From contig NZ_BJHV01000001.1 in assembly GCF_005405925.1 (NCBI RefSeq), forward strand, positions 2,294,001 to 2,358,000: 64,000 bases of DNA, read 5' to 3'. Source of the stretch: Streptomyces antimycoticus (GTDB lineage: Bacteria > Actinomycetota > Actinomycetes > Streptomycetales > Streptomycetaceae). Every line of letters starts with the position of its first letter. Positions within the stretch are counted from its first letter, which is position 1. The position numbers were made by a program, and so were the translations under genes. The notes under the pieces were generated by a model. That model saw only the letters and a list, made by a program, of their open reading frames with translations, had not been told where the DNA came from and searched no databases. This document shows, piece by piece, positions 17,111 to 27,425 of this stretch.

Positions 17111-17603
17111 TCAATTTCAAGGGCTGGACCCGGCCGCCTTCCGCTCGACGTTGGCCCGCTTCCCTTCAGGCGTGACGATCGTGACGACGCGAAGCGCGTC
17201 AGGCACGCTCCACGGGTTCACCGCGAGTTCCTTCGCGGCGCTGTCGCTCGATCCGCCGCTCGTCCTGGTGTGCCTGGACCGAGGAGCGAACTGCTCTCCC
17301 GCCTTCATGGCAGCTGAGCGGTTCATCGTCAACATCGTGACACCCGCACACGCCGAGTTGGCGATCAAGTTCGCGACAAAAGGTGAAAACAAGTTCGCGT
17401 ACGGAGCCTTCGAATTCGATGAGAGGGGTCACCCGCTACTGCCCGATGCAGCGGCAGTCATCCGTTGCGAACTGGAGCAAGCCGTACCCGGCGGAGATCA
17501 CGTGATCCTCATCGGCCGTGTACACGACGCGCGGACAGGTAGCGGCAAGCCGGTGACGTGGTACCGAGGTGACTTCCTGCACCTCGGGGAGAGTGCCGCA
17601 TGA
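17103..17603 (+). CDS. Flavin reductase (HpaC/NTA-reductase family), copy 2
   Basis: A 166-residue NAD(P)H:flavin oxidoreductase, the partner expected by the LuxA-like monooxygenase at 14322. It shows FPSGVTIVTT near residue 20, FTASSFAALSLDPPLVLVCL near 39-58 and GGDHVILIGRV near 132. The ATG at 17103 overlaps the crotonase-2 stop. The downstream spacer to the acyl-CoA synthetase (46 bp) is conserved in decayed form at 5506-5532 and at about 12196-12250. Confidence 0.9.
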   Translation: MVDQFQGLDPAAFRSTLARFPSGVTIVTTRSASGTLHGFTASSFAALSLDPPLVLVCLDRGANCSPAFMAAERFIVNIVTPAHAELAIKFATKGENKFAYGAFEFDERGHPLLPDAAAVIRCELEQAVPGGDHVILIGRVHDARTGSGKPVTWYRGDFLHLGESAA

Positions 17604-17649
17604 ATCTCATCGGGCCCGGGCTTGTCGGCTCTGGAAGAGAGGCCGTGTC

Positions 17650-19479
17650 ATGGATCTGACCAATTTCGAGCCAACCCGGACGCTACCGGGGCTGCTGCTC
17701 GATCGCGCGAACAGGGAACCCGACGCCGTCGCGCTGCGTTACTGGCGTGATGGGGTCATGCAGGCGATCACATGGCGGACGTACCGGGATCGCGTGCAAG
17801 ATCTCGCGCTCGGCCTTATCGCACAAGGTGTGCAGCACGGCGATCGCGTCGCGGTGATGAGCAGCGCGCGCCCGGAGTGGGTGTTCGCCGCGCTGGCCGT
17901 GCAGAGTGTCGGCGGCGCCGTGATCGGCGTCTATCCGACCAACTCACCTGCCGAGATCAAGCAACTCCTCGCACACAGCGAGGCCGTCGCCTTCATCGGC
18001 GAGACGACGACGGAGCTCAACAAGGTGGCGGAGGTCGCCGCACACACACCGAAGCTGCGGCTCGTGGTCGGAATCGACACCACTCCGCCGGAGCTACCCG
18101 AGGTGATCAAGAGGACAACGTGGGAGGCGCTGTGCGAAGAAGGAACACAGTACGCCGACGACAGCGCCGATCCGCTGTCCGAGTTGGTCGCCGGCGGATC
18201 CCTCGACGATGCCGCCGTGCTGTTTTACACGTCGGGATCCACGGGAGTTCCCAAAGGCGTCACACACTCGCACCGCACGCTTCAGCACTCGGTTCAGACC
18301 TTCGTCGGCCTCTACCCGCAGATCCTCAGTCACGAGCACGACGTGGTGGGCTTCCTGCCGTTGGCCCACGTGGCGCCGGCGTTGGTGTCGGTGTTCGCGC
18401 CGCTGCTCTCACGGCTGGTGGTCACATACTGCCGCATTGGTGACTACGAAGACGTGTTGCGCTCGGTGCGGCCGACGGCAGTGCTCTGGCCGCCGCGGTT
18501 CTACGAGAAGATCGCCGGCGAACTGATCGCACAGACGGAGGTCTGGCCGCGACTTCGTCGCTACGCCTATGACGCCGCCATGTGGGCCGGCCGCGCGGTA
18601 GCCGAACGCCGCTGGTCCCATCGCCGGCCCTCGGTACTGTTGCGGATCGCATACGCTGCCGCACTTCGTTGGGTGTTCTTGCCACTGCGGGCAACCGTCG
18701 GAATGGATCGCATCCGGGTTGCCTACACCGCATCTGCCGCGATGCCCGAAAGCGTCATCGCGATTTGGCAGATCTGGGGGCTCGATCTCCGCGAGAACTA
18801 CGGTCTCACCGAGACCGCCGGGTGTCCCATAGCTCATTTCAACCAGCCGTTCCCCCGTCCGGGCTTCATCGGCAGGGAATTCCCGGACCCACGGTTCCAG
18901 GTGAAGGTCGCGGACGATGGCGAAATGCTGCTCCGCGCGCCGTTGCTCTTCGACGGATACTGGCGCAACCCGGCGGAGACCGAGGCTGTTTTCCAGGATG
19001 GCTGGTTCCGCACCGGTGACCTGATGGAGCGCACACCCCACGGCGACATCCGGCTCATCGGCCGGAAGAAGGACGTGATCATCACCCGAGGCGGCAAAAC
19101 GATCAATCCTCAGCCCATCGAAACCCGGTTGAAGGAGAGCTCGCTGATCAGCGAAGCGATCGTCGTCGGCGATGCCCGCAAATACCTCACCGTCCTGCTC
19201 GAGCCGAGCACAACCGCAGACGCCCGGTCGGCCGAGGTGCTGGCCGAACACCTGCGAGCGGAGGTCGCTCGGGTCAACGCGGACCTCGCGCGCGTAGAGC
19301 AGTTGAAGGACTTTCGCGTTCTGCCGCGGTCACTGGAAGTCGAACGCGGCGAACGGACCGCGAACGGCAAGATCAAGCGCAATGCCGTCGTGAGCTCGTT
19401 CGCAACGTTGATCGACGACATGTACGGCGCGAACGACGACGCGGCGATCGCGAACCACGTGCGCTCAAGGTCGAACTAG
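17650..19479 (+). CDS. Long-chain acyl-CoA synthetase (FadD type) of the complete operon
   Basis: A 609-residue adenylate-forming ligase with FYTSGSTGVPKG at 192-203, YGLTETAGCP near 424, WFRTGDL near 486 and the GKTINPQPIETRL segment that marks the long-chain/FACL branch, then NGKIKRNAV at the end. It activates an acid to its CoA thioester for the two crotonases upstream. It is the last gene of the operon and starts after a GAGAGG site. It is paralogous to the gene at 10378. Confidence 0.9.
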   Translation: MDLTNFEPTRTLPGLLLDRANREPDAVALRYWRDGVMQAITWRTYRDRVQDLALGLIAQGVQHGDRVAVMSSARPEWVFAALAVQSVGGAVIGVYPTNSPAEIKQLLAHSEAVAFIGETTTELNKVAEVAAHTPKLRLVVGIDTTPPELPEVIKRTTWEALCEEGTQYADDSADPLSELVAGGSLDDAAVLFYTSGSTGVPKGVTHSHRTLQHSVQTFVGLYPQILSHEHDVVGFLPLAHVAPALVSVFAPLLSRLVVTYCRIGDYEDVLRSVRPTAVLWPPRFYEKIAGELIAQTEVWPRLRRYAYDAAMWAGRAVAERRWSHRRPSVLLRIAYAAALRWVFLPLRATVGMDRIRVAYTASAAMPESVIAIWQIWGLDLRENYGLTETAGCPIAHFNQPFPRPGFIGREFPDPRFQVKVADDGEMLLRAPLLFDGYWRNPAETEAVFQDGWFRTGDLMERTPHGDIRLIGRKKDVIITRGGKTINPQPIETRLKESSLISEAIVVGDARKYLTVLLEPSTTADARSAEVLAEHLRAEVARVNADLARVEQLKDFRVLPRSLEVERGERTANGKIKRNAVVSSFATLIDDMYGANDDAAIANHVRSRSN

Positions 19480-19801
19480 GCGGTTGTTCGCGTGAAGACC
19501 GCGTGAACTGAGGTCGGTCCGCAGGCGTGGGAGGAGGGCGTTCAAAGTTGACGTGTGAACGAAGACCTGAACACCCTTCTCGTGCACTCCACGTGTTGGT
19601 CAACGATCACGTCGTCCTGTCCCGTGCCTGCCGTGACCGTCAGCTGTTGTTGTCCGCCCCCCTGTGCCCTGCGGCATGTCGCGGGAAACGGTCAAGCGCT
19701 CTGAGCTGGCAGGGCACACCGAGAACGGCTACTGCGCCGCCGGACCGCAGGCTCCGTCGTGAATGCAACGTCCACCCCAGTGTGCGGCAATAGGTGGAGC
19801 C
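19480..19801. other. Intergenic stretch, no gene seen
   Basis: A stretch of 322 bases between the end of the catabolic operon and the LysR gene. An imperfect GCGGTT/AAGACCGC inverted repeat just after 19479 could be a terminator; the rest would hold the LysR promoter. I see no gene. Confidence 0.4.
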
Positions 19802-20785
19802 ATGCCGATCCCTGACCTGACGCTGCAGCAGCTTCGCGCAGTCCGGGCACTCGCCGCATCCGGCAGTTTCACGAAAGCAGCCGCGGCGGAGCACATCTCT
19901 CAGTCAGTCCTCAGCAGAAGGATCAAGGAAGTCGAGCGTCTCCTGCGAGTGCGGTTGTTCGACCGCACCACTCGGCAACTCGACATCACGGCCGAAGGGC
20001 AGGCTTTTCTGCTCATGACGGGCGCCGTCCTCGACGACATGGACATGCGACTGAGCCGCTTCATGTCATACGTAGCGGCTCAGTCCGGAACCATCGCCGT
20101 AGCCGCGCTTCCGTCGCTCGCGGCGGCTGTGCTGCCGGACATGATGCGCGGCTTCATGCTGGATCACCCCGAGGTGGAGTTCGAGATCATCGACAGGGCT
20201 GCGGATGAAGTTGTCGAACACCTCGAAAGTGGGACTGTCGAACTGGGCTTGACCGCCCATGGTGACCTGCCGGACGGCTTCCGCTTCACACCACTGCTGC
20301 AGGAACAGTTCTACGGCGTCGCGCACCACAGCCATCCTTGGTCGGCGCGGAGCTCCATCTCGTGGTCGGACTTCAACAGTGAGACCGTGGTCGCGACGCG
20401 GCCCGGAACCAGCATCCGAGCGATCACTGATGCCGCGTTCAGCAAGTACTCGATCTCGGTGAGCCACCACTTCAATGCCTGTAGCGCGGCGACGATCCGT
20501 GGGCTGCTACGGGCCGGCGTGGGCGTGGCAGCGTTGCCGGCCTTGGAGTTGCAGGGTTTCGGCCTGGATGATCTCGTGGCGGTACCCGTGGATTCTCCGG
20601 GAGCAACCAGGGTCATCGGCGTGATGTACCACTGCTCTCAGGACCTCTCGCCCGTCGCGGCTCGCTTTTTGGATTTCATGCGCGCCTCCGAGATCGATCC
20701 CCCGCGAGGAGTCTCCCGCGTTCACGGGGGCTACACCGGCGAACCAGACACATCGAGCCACGCGGGGGCGCAGCCCGCAGGATGA
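19802..20785 (+). CDS. LysR-family transcriptional regulator
   Basis: A 327-residue LysR regulator: a winged helix-turn-helix at residues 4-62 (LQQLRAVRALAASGSFTKAA, then SQSVLSRRIKEVERLL) and a two-lobe periplasmic-binding-like effector domain from about 90 onward. ATG 19802 is chosen because the domain starts six residues later. LysR proteins usually regulate an adjacent, often divergent gene; the neighbours here are the end of the catabolic operon (same strand) and an ene-reductase (convergent), so the target is not obvious. The last 30 residues are poorly conserved. Confidence 0.88.
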   Translation: MPIPDLTLQQLRAVRALAASGSFTKAAAAEHISQSVLSRRIKEVERLLRVRLFDRTTRQLDITAEGQAFLLMTGAVLDDMDMRLSRFMSYVAAQSGTIAVAALPSLAAAVLPDMMRGFMLDHPEVEFEIIDRAADEVVEHLESGTVELGLTAHGDLPDGFRFTPLLQEQFYGVAHHSHPWSARSSISWSDFNSETVVATRPGTSIRAITDAAFSKYSISVSHHFNACSAATIRGLLRAGVGVAALPALELQGFGLDDLVAVPVDSPGATRVIGVMYHCSQDLSPVAARFLDFMRASEIDPPRGVSRVHGGYTGEPDTSSHAGAQPAG

Positions 20786-20820
20786 GGTCGGCGATCGTCT
20801 CGGGCAGGATGGTGCTTCCG

Positions 20821-20841
20821 GGTGGCCTTCGGCAGGCCACC
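20821..20841 (+). terminator. Hairpin after the LysR gene
   Basis: A perfect 8-bp stem, GGTGGCCT and AGGCCACC, with a TCGGC loop, 36 bp after the LysR stop and in the convergent gap before the ene-reductase. Confidence 0.5.
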
Positions 20842-21036
20842 GGTCTTGCCGTACCGGCCCAGCCACCGCCGTCCCACGGTCGCGGTCGCCGGGGGCCGGG
20901 GTGACGCTCGGGTGTCGTCTGGGGTGTGTAGGTCGAGGGTGCGGTGGGCCGTGCGTTTTCCTGCACCGCCGGATGTTCGGCGGTGCAGGATGCGTGAGCA
21001 GCTGCGCGTATCCCAGGCGGATCAGAGGTCGGCACC

Positions 21037-22107
21037 CTACGCCAGGTGTGGGTAGTCGGTGTAGCCGCGGTGGTCGCCGCCGTAGAAGGTGGTTGCGTCG
21101 GGCTGGTTGAGCGGGGCTCCGGTCTGCCAGCGCTGTACCAGGTCGGGGTTGGCGATGAAGGCACGCCCGACCGCGACAAGGTCGGCCTGTCCGGTGGTGA
21201 CCAGTTCCTGTGCGGCGGTGACGTCGGTGACGGGGTCCCAGCCGTTGCTGACGATGTGGGAACCGCCGAAGCGCTCCGCGAGATCGGTGAGCAGCGGGGA
21301 AGCGGAATCGCCGATGGTGTGCAGGTAGGCCAGGCCCATCCCGGACAGCGCGTCGACGAGGGTGCGGTACGTGGCCGCGGTGAGGTGGGGGTCGGTCTCC
21401 AGTGCGCCGTGGAGGTTGATGACCGGGGAGATGCGGATGCCGACGCGTTCGCTGCCGATGGCGTCGCTGACGGCCTGCGCCACTTCGATGACGAAGCGGG
21501 CACGGGCCTGGGCCGAATCGCCGTAGTGGTCGGTGCGCTGGTTGGTGGAGGGGGCGAGGAATTGGTGCAGGAGGTAGCCGTTGGCGCTGTGCAGTTCGAT
21601 GCCGTCCAGGCCGGCGTCGGTGGCGGCGCGGGCGGCGCTGGCGAATTCGTCGATGACGGCAGGGATCTCGCCGGTGGTCAAAGCGCGTGGGGTGGGGTGG
21701 GGCTGGGGGCCGGCGGCGGTGAACATCTCGCCCGGTGCGGCGATCGCGCTGGGGGCGACGGTTTCGGCCTGGTGCTTGTTGTCGGGGTGGGAGATGCGCC
21801 CGGCGTGCATGAGCTGGGCCACGATTCGGCCGCCCGCCTGGTGCACGCCGGCGGCGACGGTGCGCCAGGCTTCGACCTGTTCGCTGGTGTGCAGGCCAGG
21901 CGAGTTCATGTAGCCCTGTCCGACCGCGCTGGGCTGCACCCCTTCGGTGACGATCAGTCCGGCGGTGGCCCGCTGGGTGTAGTAGGTCGCCATGAGGCTG
22001 GTGGGGACGCCGTCGGGGGTGGCCCGGTTGCGGGTCATGGGGGCCATGACGATGCGGTTGTTCAGCGTCCACTTGCCCACCGTGACCGGCGCGAAGAGAT
22101 CAGTCAT
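21037..22107 (-). CDS. Old-yellow-enzyme family ene-reductase (NemA-like)
   Basis: A 356-residue FMN-dependent TIM-barrel oxidoreductase. It has the family opening LNNRIVMAPMTRNRA near residue 15, AQLMHAGRISHP near 98, the substrate-binding HSANGYLLHQFLAP near 180, and DLVAVGRAFIANPDLV near 320. It reduces activated C=C bonds with NAD(P)H. The ATG at 22107 follows AGGAG by eight bases. It is followed upstream by a methyltransferase gene (50 bp gap) and an efflux pump on the same strand, a common oxidative/electrophile-stress arrangement. Confidence 0.92.
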   Translation of the reverse strand: MTDLFAPVTVGKWTLNNRIVMAPMTRNRATPDGVPTSLMATYYTQRATAGLIVTEGVQPSAVGQGYMNSPGLHTSEQVEAWRTVAAGVHQAGGRIVAQLMHAGRISHPDNKHQAETVAPSAIAAPGEMFTAAGPQPHPTPRALTTGEIPAVIDEFASAARAATDAGLDGIELHSANGYLLHQFLAPSTNQRTDHYGDSAQARARFVIEVAQAVSDAIGSERVGIRISPVINLHGALETDPHLTAATYRTLVDALSGMGLAYLHTIGDSASPLLTDLAERFGGSHIVSNGWDPVTDVTAAQELVTTGQADLVAVGRAFIANPDLVQRWQTGAPLNQPDATTFYGGDHRGYTDYPHLA

Positions 22108-22157
22108 GAAGTTAACTCCTGAAGCGGGGTTGTGCAGCGTGCGTGGGGTGCGGAAGG

Positions 22158-22808
22158 TCAGTCGACGCGGCGTACGGCAATGACCGTGTCGGTGACGGTC
22201 GCGGTCTGTCCGCCGGGGCCGGTGGCCACCCGTTGCGGGGTGGCCAGGCGCTGGGGTGTCCACCGCGCAGCGTCGAGGGCGAGTTCGTCGTAGATGTCTT
22301 CCGGGCTGGGGAAGCGGGTGTCGGGATCGGTGTTCCAGGCCCAGGGGCGTACCGAGCCGTGGTCGACGATCAGGAGGATCCCGCCGGGAGTGAGCGCGTG
22401 TGCGGCGCGGCGCAGGACGCTGGCACGCGGGAAGGCGTAGGGGGTCTGCAGGTACTGGGCCGAGATGAGGTCGAAAGTGCCGGCGGGGAAGGTCTCCGCC
22501 AGGTCGTGCTGTTCGGTGCGCACGCTGCTCTCGAAGCCGTTCCGGGCGGCGAGCCGGCTGGTGCGCTGCAAGGCGGTGGGGGCGATATCGACCGCGGTGA
22601 CGTGCCATTGGTGGGTGGCGAGCCAGAGGGTGTCTCCGCCCTCGCCGCAGCCCAGGTCGAGGGCGCGGCCGGGTGCGAGGTGCCGGGCCGTCTCAGCGAG
22701 CAGAGGGTTCGCGGTGTCCTTCCAGACGCTCTCCTTGCCGCGATAGAGCTGCTCCCAGAAGCCGGCAGCATCGTCGGCGGCGTGGACTTCGTGTACGGAC
22801 TCGTCCAT
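22158..22808 (-). CDS. SAM-dependent methyltransferase, class I
   Basis: A 216-residue Rossmann methyltransferase: motif I ALDLGCGEGGDTLWLA near residue 50, the acidic loop VTAVDIAPTA near 70, and LISAQYLQTPY near 115. The motifs resemble thiopurine/tellurite-type small-molecule methyltransferases. The substrate is unknown. It lies between the ene-reductase and the efflux pump on the same strand and probably forms one operon with them. Confidence 0.82.
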   Translation of the reverse strand: MDESVHEVHAADDAAGFWEQLYRGKESVWKDTANPLLAETARHLAPGRALDLGCGEGGDTLWLATHQWHVTAVDIAPTALQRTSRLAARNGFESSVRTEQHDLAETFPAGTFDLISAQYLQTPYAFPRASVLRRAAHALTPGGILLIVDHGSVRPWAWNTDPDTRFPSPEDIYDELALDAARWTPQRLATPQRVATGPGGQTATVTDTVIAVRRVD

Positions 22809-22864
22809 CTCGGTGCCTCTCCTTCGGATAACTTCGGGGGATTCGGGTTGGAGGCTGGGTGGGC

Positions 22865-24365
22865 TCAGTGGCTGGGGAGGGGTAGGGCCGCATCGCTGGC
22901 CGTGCTCCTGGGGCTCTTCACCAGGGCGAGTAGTGCGATGAGGGCGGCGGCCAGCAGAGCGGCCGCCACGATGAACGCGATGCGGTAACCGTGGAGGTAT
23001 GCCTCCAACTGCATGGCCTGGGGGGCCTGCCCGGGGCTTTCGCCGCGGGAGGTGAGGTAGCCGGTGACGGCGGAGACGTAGAGGGTGTTGAGCAGGGCGG
23101 GGCCCAGGGCTGCGCCGATCTGCTGGCTGGTGCTCAGGGCGGCGCTGGCGACACCGGCGTCGTGTGGATCAACGCCGGACAGGGCCATGTTGGGGCCGGC
23201 CAGGAAGAACAGGCCGACGCCGACACTGACGAGGATCTGGGTCGGCAGGACTTCGCCCGCGTAGCCGGACGCGGTGTCGAGTCGGGTGAGCCAGATCAGT
23301 CCCACCGTGGCCAGTGTGGTTCCTGCCGCCATCAGGGTCATGGGGCCACGACGGGTGACCAGCGGGGCACCGAGGGTGGTGGTGGCGATGATGCCGGCGC
23401 TGAAGGGCAGGAAGGCGCATCCGGCCTGCAGGGGGGTGTAGCGGAGGTTGACCTGCAGGAAGTAGGTCATGAAGAGGTTCATGCCGAACATGCCGGCACC
23501 GATGAGGAGGTTGGCCAGGAAGACGCCGGCACGGGAGCGGTCGAGGATCACGCGCAGCGGGAGGAGCGGGTGGGCGCTGCGGTGCTCGACCACGACGAAC
23601 ACGGCCAGGAGAACCACGGCGGCGGCCAGGAGCAGCAGTGTTGCCGGGGCGGTCCAGCCCCCGCCGTCGGCGGCCTGGGCGAAGCCGTAGACGAGGGCGA
23701 CGAGTCCACCGGTCACCAGCATGGCTCCGGGACGTCGTAGTGACGGTCACCCGCGGCGCGGCTCTCACGGATGCAGGGGCGGGCGGCGAGGGCCGCGACC
23801 AGGGCGATGGGGATGTTGATGTACATGCACCAGCGCCAGCCCGCGTATTGCGTCAGGACACCGCCCAGCATCAGTCCGACGGCACCGCCCCGCCCTGGAA
23901 CGCGCCGAAGATACCAAAGGCCCTCGCGCGTTCCTTGGGGTCGGTGAAGGCCACGGTGATCAGGGAGAGGGCGGCCGGGGCGAGGAGGGCGGCGAAGGCT
24001 CCCTGCAGGGCGCGGGCTGCGAACAGGATGCCCGGGTCGGGGGCGAGACCGCCGAGCATGGAGGCGGCGGCGAAGCCGAGCAGGCCGATCAGGAGGATCT
24101 TCTTGCGGCCGGCGAAGTCGGCGATGCGGCCACCGAGCAGGAGCAGGCCGCCGAAGGCCAGCGCGTAGGCGGTGATCATCCACTGGCGGCTGGCGTCACT
24201 CATGCCGAGATCGCTCTGGGCCTGGGGCAGAGCGATGTTCACGATGGACACGTCGAGGACGACCATCAGGGTCGCAACGGACGCCACGATGAGCGTCATC
24301 CACCGACGGGGATCCGGCGCGGCGGGGCCGGGCGCCTTGGGGGCGCGGTGGGCGGGGCTGGTCAT
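22865..24365 (-). pseudogene. MFS drug efflux transporter (DHA2 type), two frameshifts
   Basis: Once two one-base losses are corrected (near 23884 and 23731, both in G/C-rich runs) this is a transporter of about 500 residues with 14 segments: VLDVSIVNIALP in segment 1, GRIADFAGRKK after segment 2, and ALQGAFAALLAPAAL in segment 4. As given, the N-terminal third stops after GAFQGG and the middle part stops after HYDVP. The corrected length is an exact number of codons. It is divergent from an XRE-cupin regulator, its probable controller. Confidence 0.8.
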
Positions 24366-24492
24366 TGAAGTCTCTCCTGAGCCGGAACCGAAGATGGGGC
24401 GACGAGGCGGCGTGCGCCGTTGCATGGCCAGGAGGCTGGAACACGACGTGCCGAAGGTGCAAACTCTCATGCTCTTTTGGCAAGGTGGGTGC

Positions 24493-25062
24493 ATGACGCA
24501 TATCGATCGGGTCCTGACGGCGATCGGACCGAGGCTGCGGGCGCTGCGCCTGCAGCGCGGTATCACGCTGGCCGCCCTCTCTCAGACCACAGGGATCTCC
24601 GAAAGCACGCTCTCCCGGCTCGAGAGCGGCGGCCGCAAAGCGAACCTGGAGCTCCTGCTCCCCCTGGCCCACGTCTACCGGGTCCCCCTGGACGAGCTGG
24701 TCGGGGCGCCCGAGACGGGCGATCCGCGCGTGCACCTGCGGCCCGTAACCCACGACGGCATGACCTACGTGCCACTGAGCCGCCGGCCCGGCGGGCTGCA
24801 CGCCCACAAACTCGTCATCAGTCCCAGCAGTGGCGAGCCTGAGCTGAACATCCACGAAGGCTACGAGTGGATCTACGTGCTGGACGGCCGACTGCGCCTG
24901 CTCCTCGGTGAGCGCTCCCTGCTCCTCACGCCAGGTGAAGTGGCGGAATTCGACACCCATGTGCCGCACTGGCTCGGCGCCGACGACGATCAGCCGGTGG
25001 AGCTGTTGGTCATCTTCGGCAAGCAGGGCGAGCGGGCCCACCTCAGGGCTCGCCCCGCCTGA
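24493..25062 (+). CDS. XRE-family regulator with cupin domain
   Basis: A 189-residue regulator: a helix-turn-helix at residues 10-65 (ITLAALSQTTGISESTLSRL) and a C-terminal cupin barrel at about 100-180 (HEGYEWIYVLDGRLRLLLGE, then EFDTHVPHWL). Such proteins sense a small molecule or metal in the cupin pocket. It is divergent from the efflux pump and the reductase-methyltransferase set, which it most likely controls. ATG 24493 is chosen because the domain begins at once. Confidence 0.88.
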   Translation: MTHIDRVLTAIGPRLRALRLQRGITLAALSQTTGISESTLSRLESGGRKANLELLLPLAHVYRVPLDELVGAPETGDPRVHLRPVTHDGMTYVPLSRRPGGLHAHKLVISPSSGEPELNIHEGYEWIYVLDGRLRLLLGERSLLLTPGEVAEFDTHVPHWLGADDDQPVELLVIFGKQGERAHLRARPA

Positions 25063-25190
25063 CCGCATCGCGGTCACTCCGTACCGGGCAGCAGGGAGTC
25101 GAGGCCGTGCCGCCGTTCGCCCAGCACATGCCCGATGGCCTGCGCCTCGATTGCGGCGCTGAAGTCCTCAGGCGGGGCGAGCCGGCTCAG

Positions 25191-25566
25191 CTCGGGCACC
25201 GGGTCGGTGCTTCCACAGTCTGGGAGATCTTGACCGCTGCCGGCGTAGGCCCTGCGCCTGGCAGAGCCGGCCGACATGGCGTGAGTTCCTCATGATGCAG
25301 GCCGACACCATCATCGCCTGCGACTTCCTGCACATCGATCTGGTGGATCTCCGCCGGGCTACACGCTGGTCTTCCTCGATCACGGCACGCGCCGCGATGT
25401 CTACGCCCGGCACTACAACGGCCATCGCCCCCATCAAGCCCGAGGGCAACTGCCGCCTGACACCAAGGACCTGGTCACGCCGCAGGACGATCCGAGCACC
25501 CCGCGACGACTACCGCGGACTCGCGTCCTTGGCGGCCTGATCAACGAGTACAGATATACGGCCTGA
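25191..25566 (+). pseudogene. Decayed integrase-core transposase
   Basis: Pieces in shifting frames match the transposases at 37173 and 41851: LGH..GASTVWEILTAAGVGPAPGRAG, then IIACDFLHIDLV with the first catalytic Asp, then a jump to HYNGHRPHQARGQLPP and the ending RTRVLGGLINEYRYTA before TGA 25566. The second Asp and the catalytic Glu are deleted. It is inactive. Confidence 0.75.
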
Positions 25567-25719
25567 CCAGCCGCGATGAGTTTCTGAACGGCACACGATG
25601 TCCGAGAGCGGGAACCCTCCGACGCGCAAGGCACGTGGCTGACGCCGGAGTACCGTGCGTGGACCTCCGGCTCTGGGAGCTCTGTCGTCCGCGGCCCGGT
25701 CTTGTACTTGGCCAAGGGG

Positions 25720-27140
25720 TCATGCCGGCCCGAAAACTTTGCCAGGGTTGAGAATCCCGGCCGGGTCGAGAGCACGCTTCACCGCGCGATGCATCTCCAG
25801 GACGGCCGGGCCGAGTTCACGGGTGAGGCCGGGCCGCTTGAGCAGTCCCACACCGTGCTCACCAGTCACCGTTCCACCCAATTCAAGGGCGTCCGCGATG
25901 ATGTCGTCGAACGCCGCGCGGGCCCGGACCTGAGCCGCCGCGTCACCGTGTTCCGTCACGAGCAGCGGATGCAAGTTGCCGTCGCCGACGTGCGCGATGT
26001 TAGCGATGGTGATCCGGTGCCTCTCCGCGGTCCGGTCGATGCGGGCCAGCATCTCCGCCACCGCGCCGATGGGCACACAGACGTCCTCCGTGAGTACCGG
26101 CCCCAGCCGCTCGAGCGCGGGGAAGGCCAGCCGGCGGGCCGCGAAGAGCATCTCGGCCTCTTCCTCTGTCTCCGATCGGTCCGCCCAAGTAGAGCCAGCC
26201 CCGCGGAAGCAGTCGACCATCCGGCGGGCGCCCTCCTCGGCGGCGCGGCCATCATCGTCGAAACGGGCCAGGAGGACCACGTCCGCCTCGGCGGAGAGCC
26301 CCATGTTCTTCCAGGCATCGACCGCGCGCAGACAGTGCCGGTCGACGAGTTCCAGCGCGGCCGGCCGCAGCCCGGCGGCAGCCGTCGCACGCACCGCGTC
26401 ACCGGCCTGCCCGACGCTGTCGAAGTAGCCGACGACGGTCACGCCGACCGGAGGCAGGCGTCGCAGCCGGACCGTGATCTCGGTGACGACACCAAGAGTG
26501 CCCTCGGCACCCACCATGAGGCCCACAAGGTCGTAGCCGGCGACCCCCTTCGACGTACGGCGCCCGAGCCGGACCACCGCGCCCGTGCCGGTCACGACCT
26601 CCAAACCGAGGACATAGTCGCGAGTGACGCCGTACTTGACGCAGCACACTCCGCCAGCGTTCGTCGCGACATTTCCTCCCATGGTCGACCAGGGAGAACT
26701 AGCGGGGTCAGGCGGGTACCACAGGCCGAGCGCCGCTACATGGGCGCGCAGGTCGTCGTTGACCACACCGGGCTGCACGACGGCGAGGCGCTCCAGCTCG
26801 TCGACCTCCAGCACCCGATCCATGCCGTCCAGCGCGAGGATCACGCCGCCTTCGACGGCATTGGCGCCCCCGACAATCCAGTTCCGGCGCCGCGTGCAAC
26901 CAACGGGACTCCTTGCTCCAGGCACGCACGAACCACGGTCCGGACCTCGTCGGTGCTCTTGGCGCGCACGACGGCCACCGCTCGGCCAACAGGCGCCCAC
27001 ACCGCCTGGTCGTGGGAGAGACCGGCGACGATGTCCGGATCAGTCACTACCCGGCCAGCGGGCAGCCGTCGCCTGAGTACTTCGGCGATACCCACGGCAG
27101 GGGGCGTCGTGCTGACGAAGTCCCGCTCAGCCACCCGCAC
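25720..27140 (-). pseudogene. FAD-linked oxidase (glycolate/D-lactate oxidase GlcD type), one frameshift
   Basis: Correction of a G-run near 26865 (one G short after TGLSG) gives a complete 473-residue flavoprotein of the VAO fold: VVRAKSTDEVRTVVRAC and the FAD loop PLVARGAGTGLSGGANAVEGG near residue 80-100, MGGNVATNAGG near 140, YDLVGLMVGAEGTLGV near 180, and the C-terminal GEHGVGLLKR near 425. The family oxidises 2-hydroxy acids. Without the correction the N-terminal FAD-binding part is separated from the rest. The gene downstream on the same strand is debris, so the oxidase may act alone. Confidence 0.8.
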
Positions 27141-27357
27141 ACCTCCAGAGAAGTTGACTCACATATGAATGCAACACAGATGGCACCACGCCGCCGGGCA
27201 GCCGGTTCATGGACGATATGCGCGAAAGACCGATGGAAGTCCTGGGGCGCCTCTTGCTCCGTTCCGCTCCTCCCCCTGGGTGGCGCGCTTCCCGGCGCGA
27301 CCGGCTCGGGCTCGAAACGCGTACCGGTCGGGTGTGGCGAGTCGTGCAAGGCACTCG

Positions 27358-27390
27358 GGGCGGCGGCACTGGCCAGGAGCGCCGCCGCCC
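27358..27390 (-). terminator. Hairpin terminator after the esterase
   Basis: A perfect 10-bp stem (GGGCGGCGGC, 27358-27367, with its complement at 27381-27390) around a 13-base loop, 35 bp beyond the esterase stop on the minus strand. It probably ends the amidohydrolase-esterase transcript. Confidence 0.6.
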
Positions 27391-27425
27391 AGCGCTGCGG
27401 TCAGGCAGAGCCGCGGCGTCCAGGC

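Noticed and set aside
25074..25180. Minus-strand frame ending ERRHGLDSLLPGTE as a gene fragment
   Set aside because: It reads like the C-terminus of some protein, but I cannot place it in a family and it has no start or domain.
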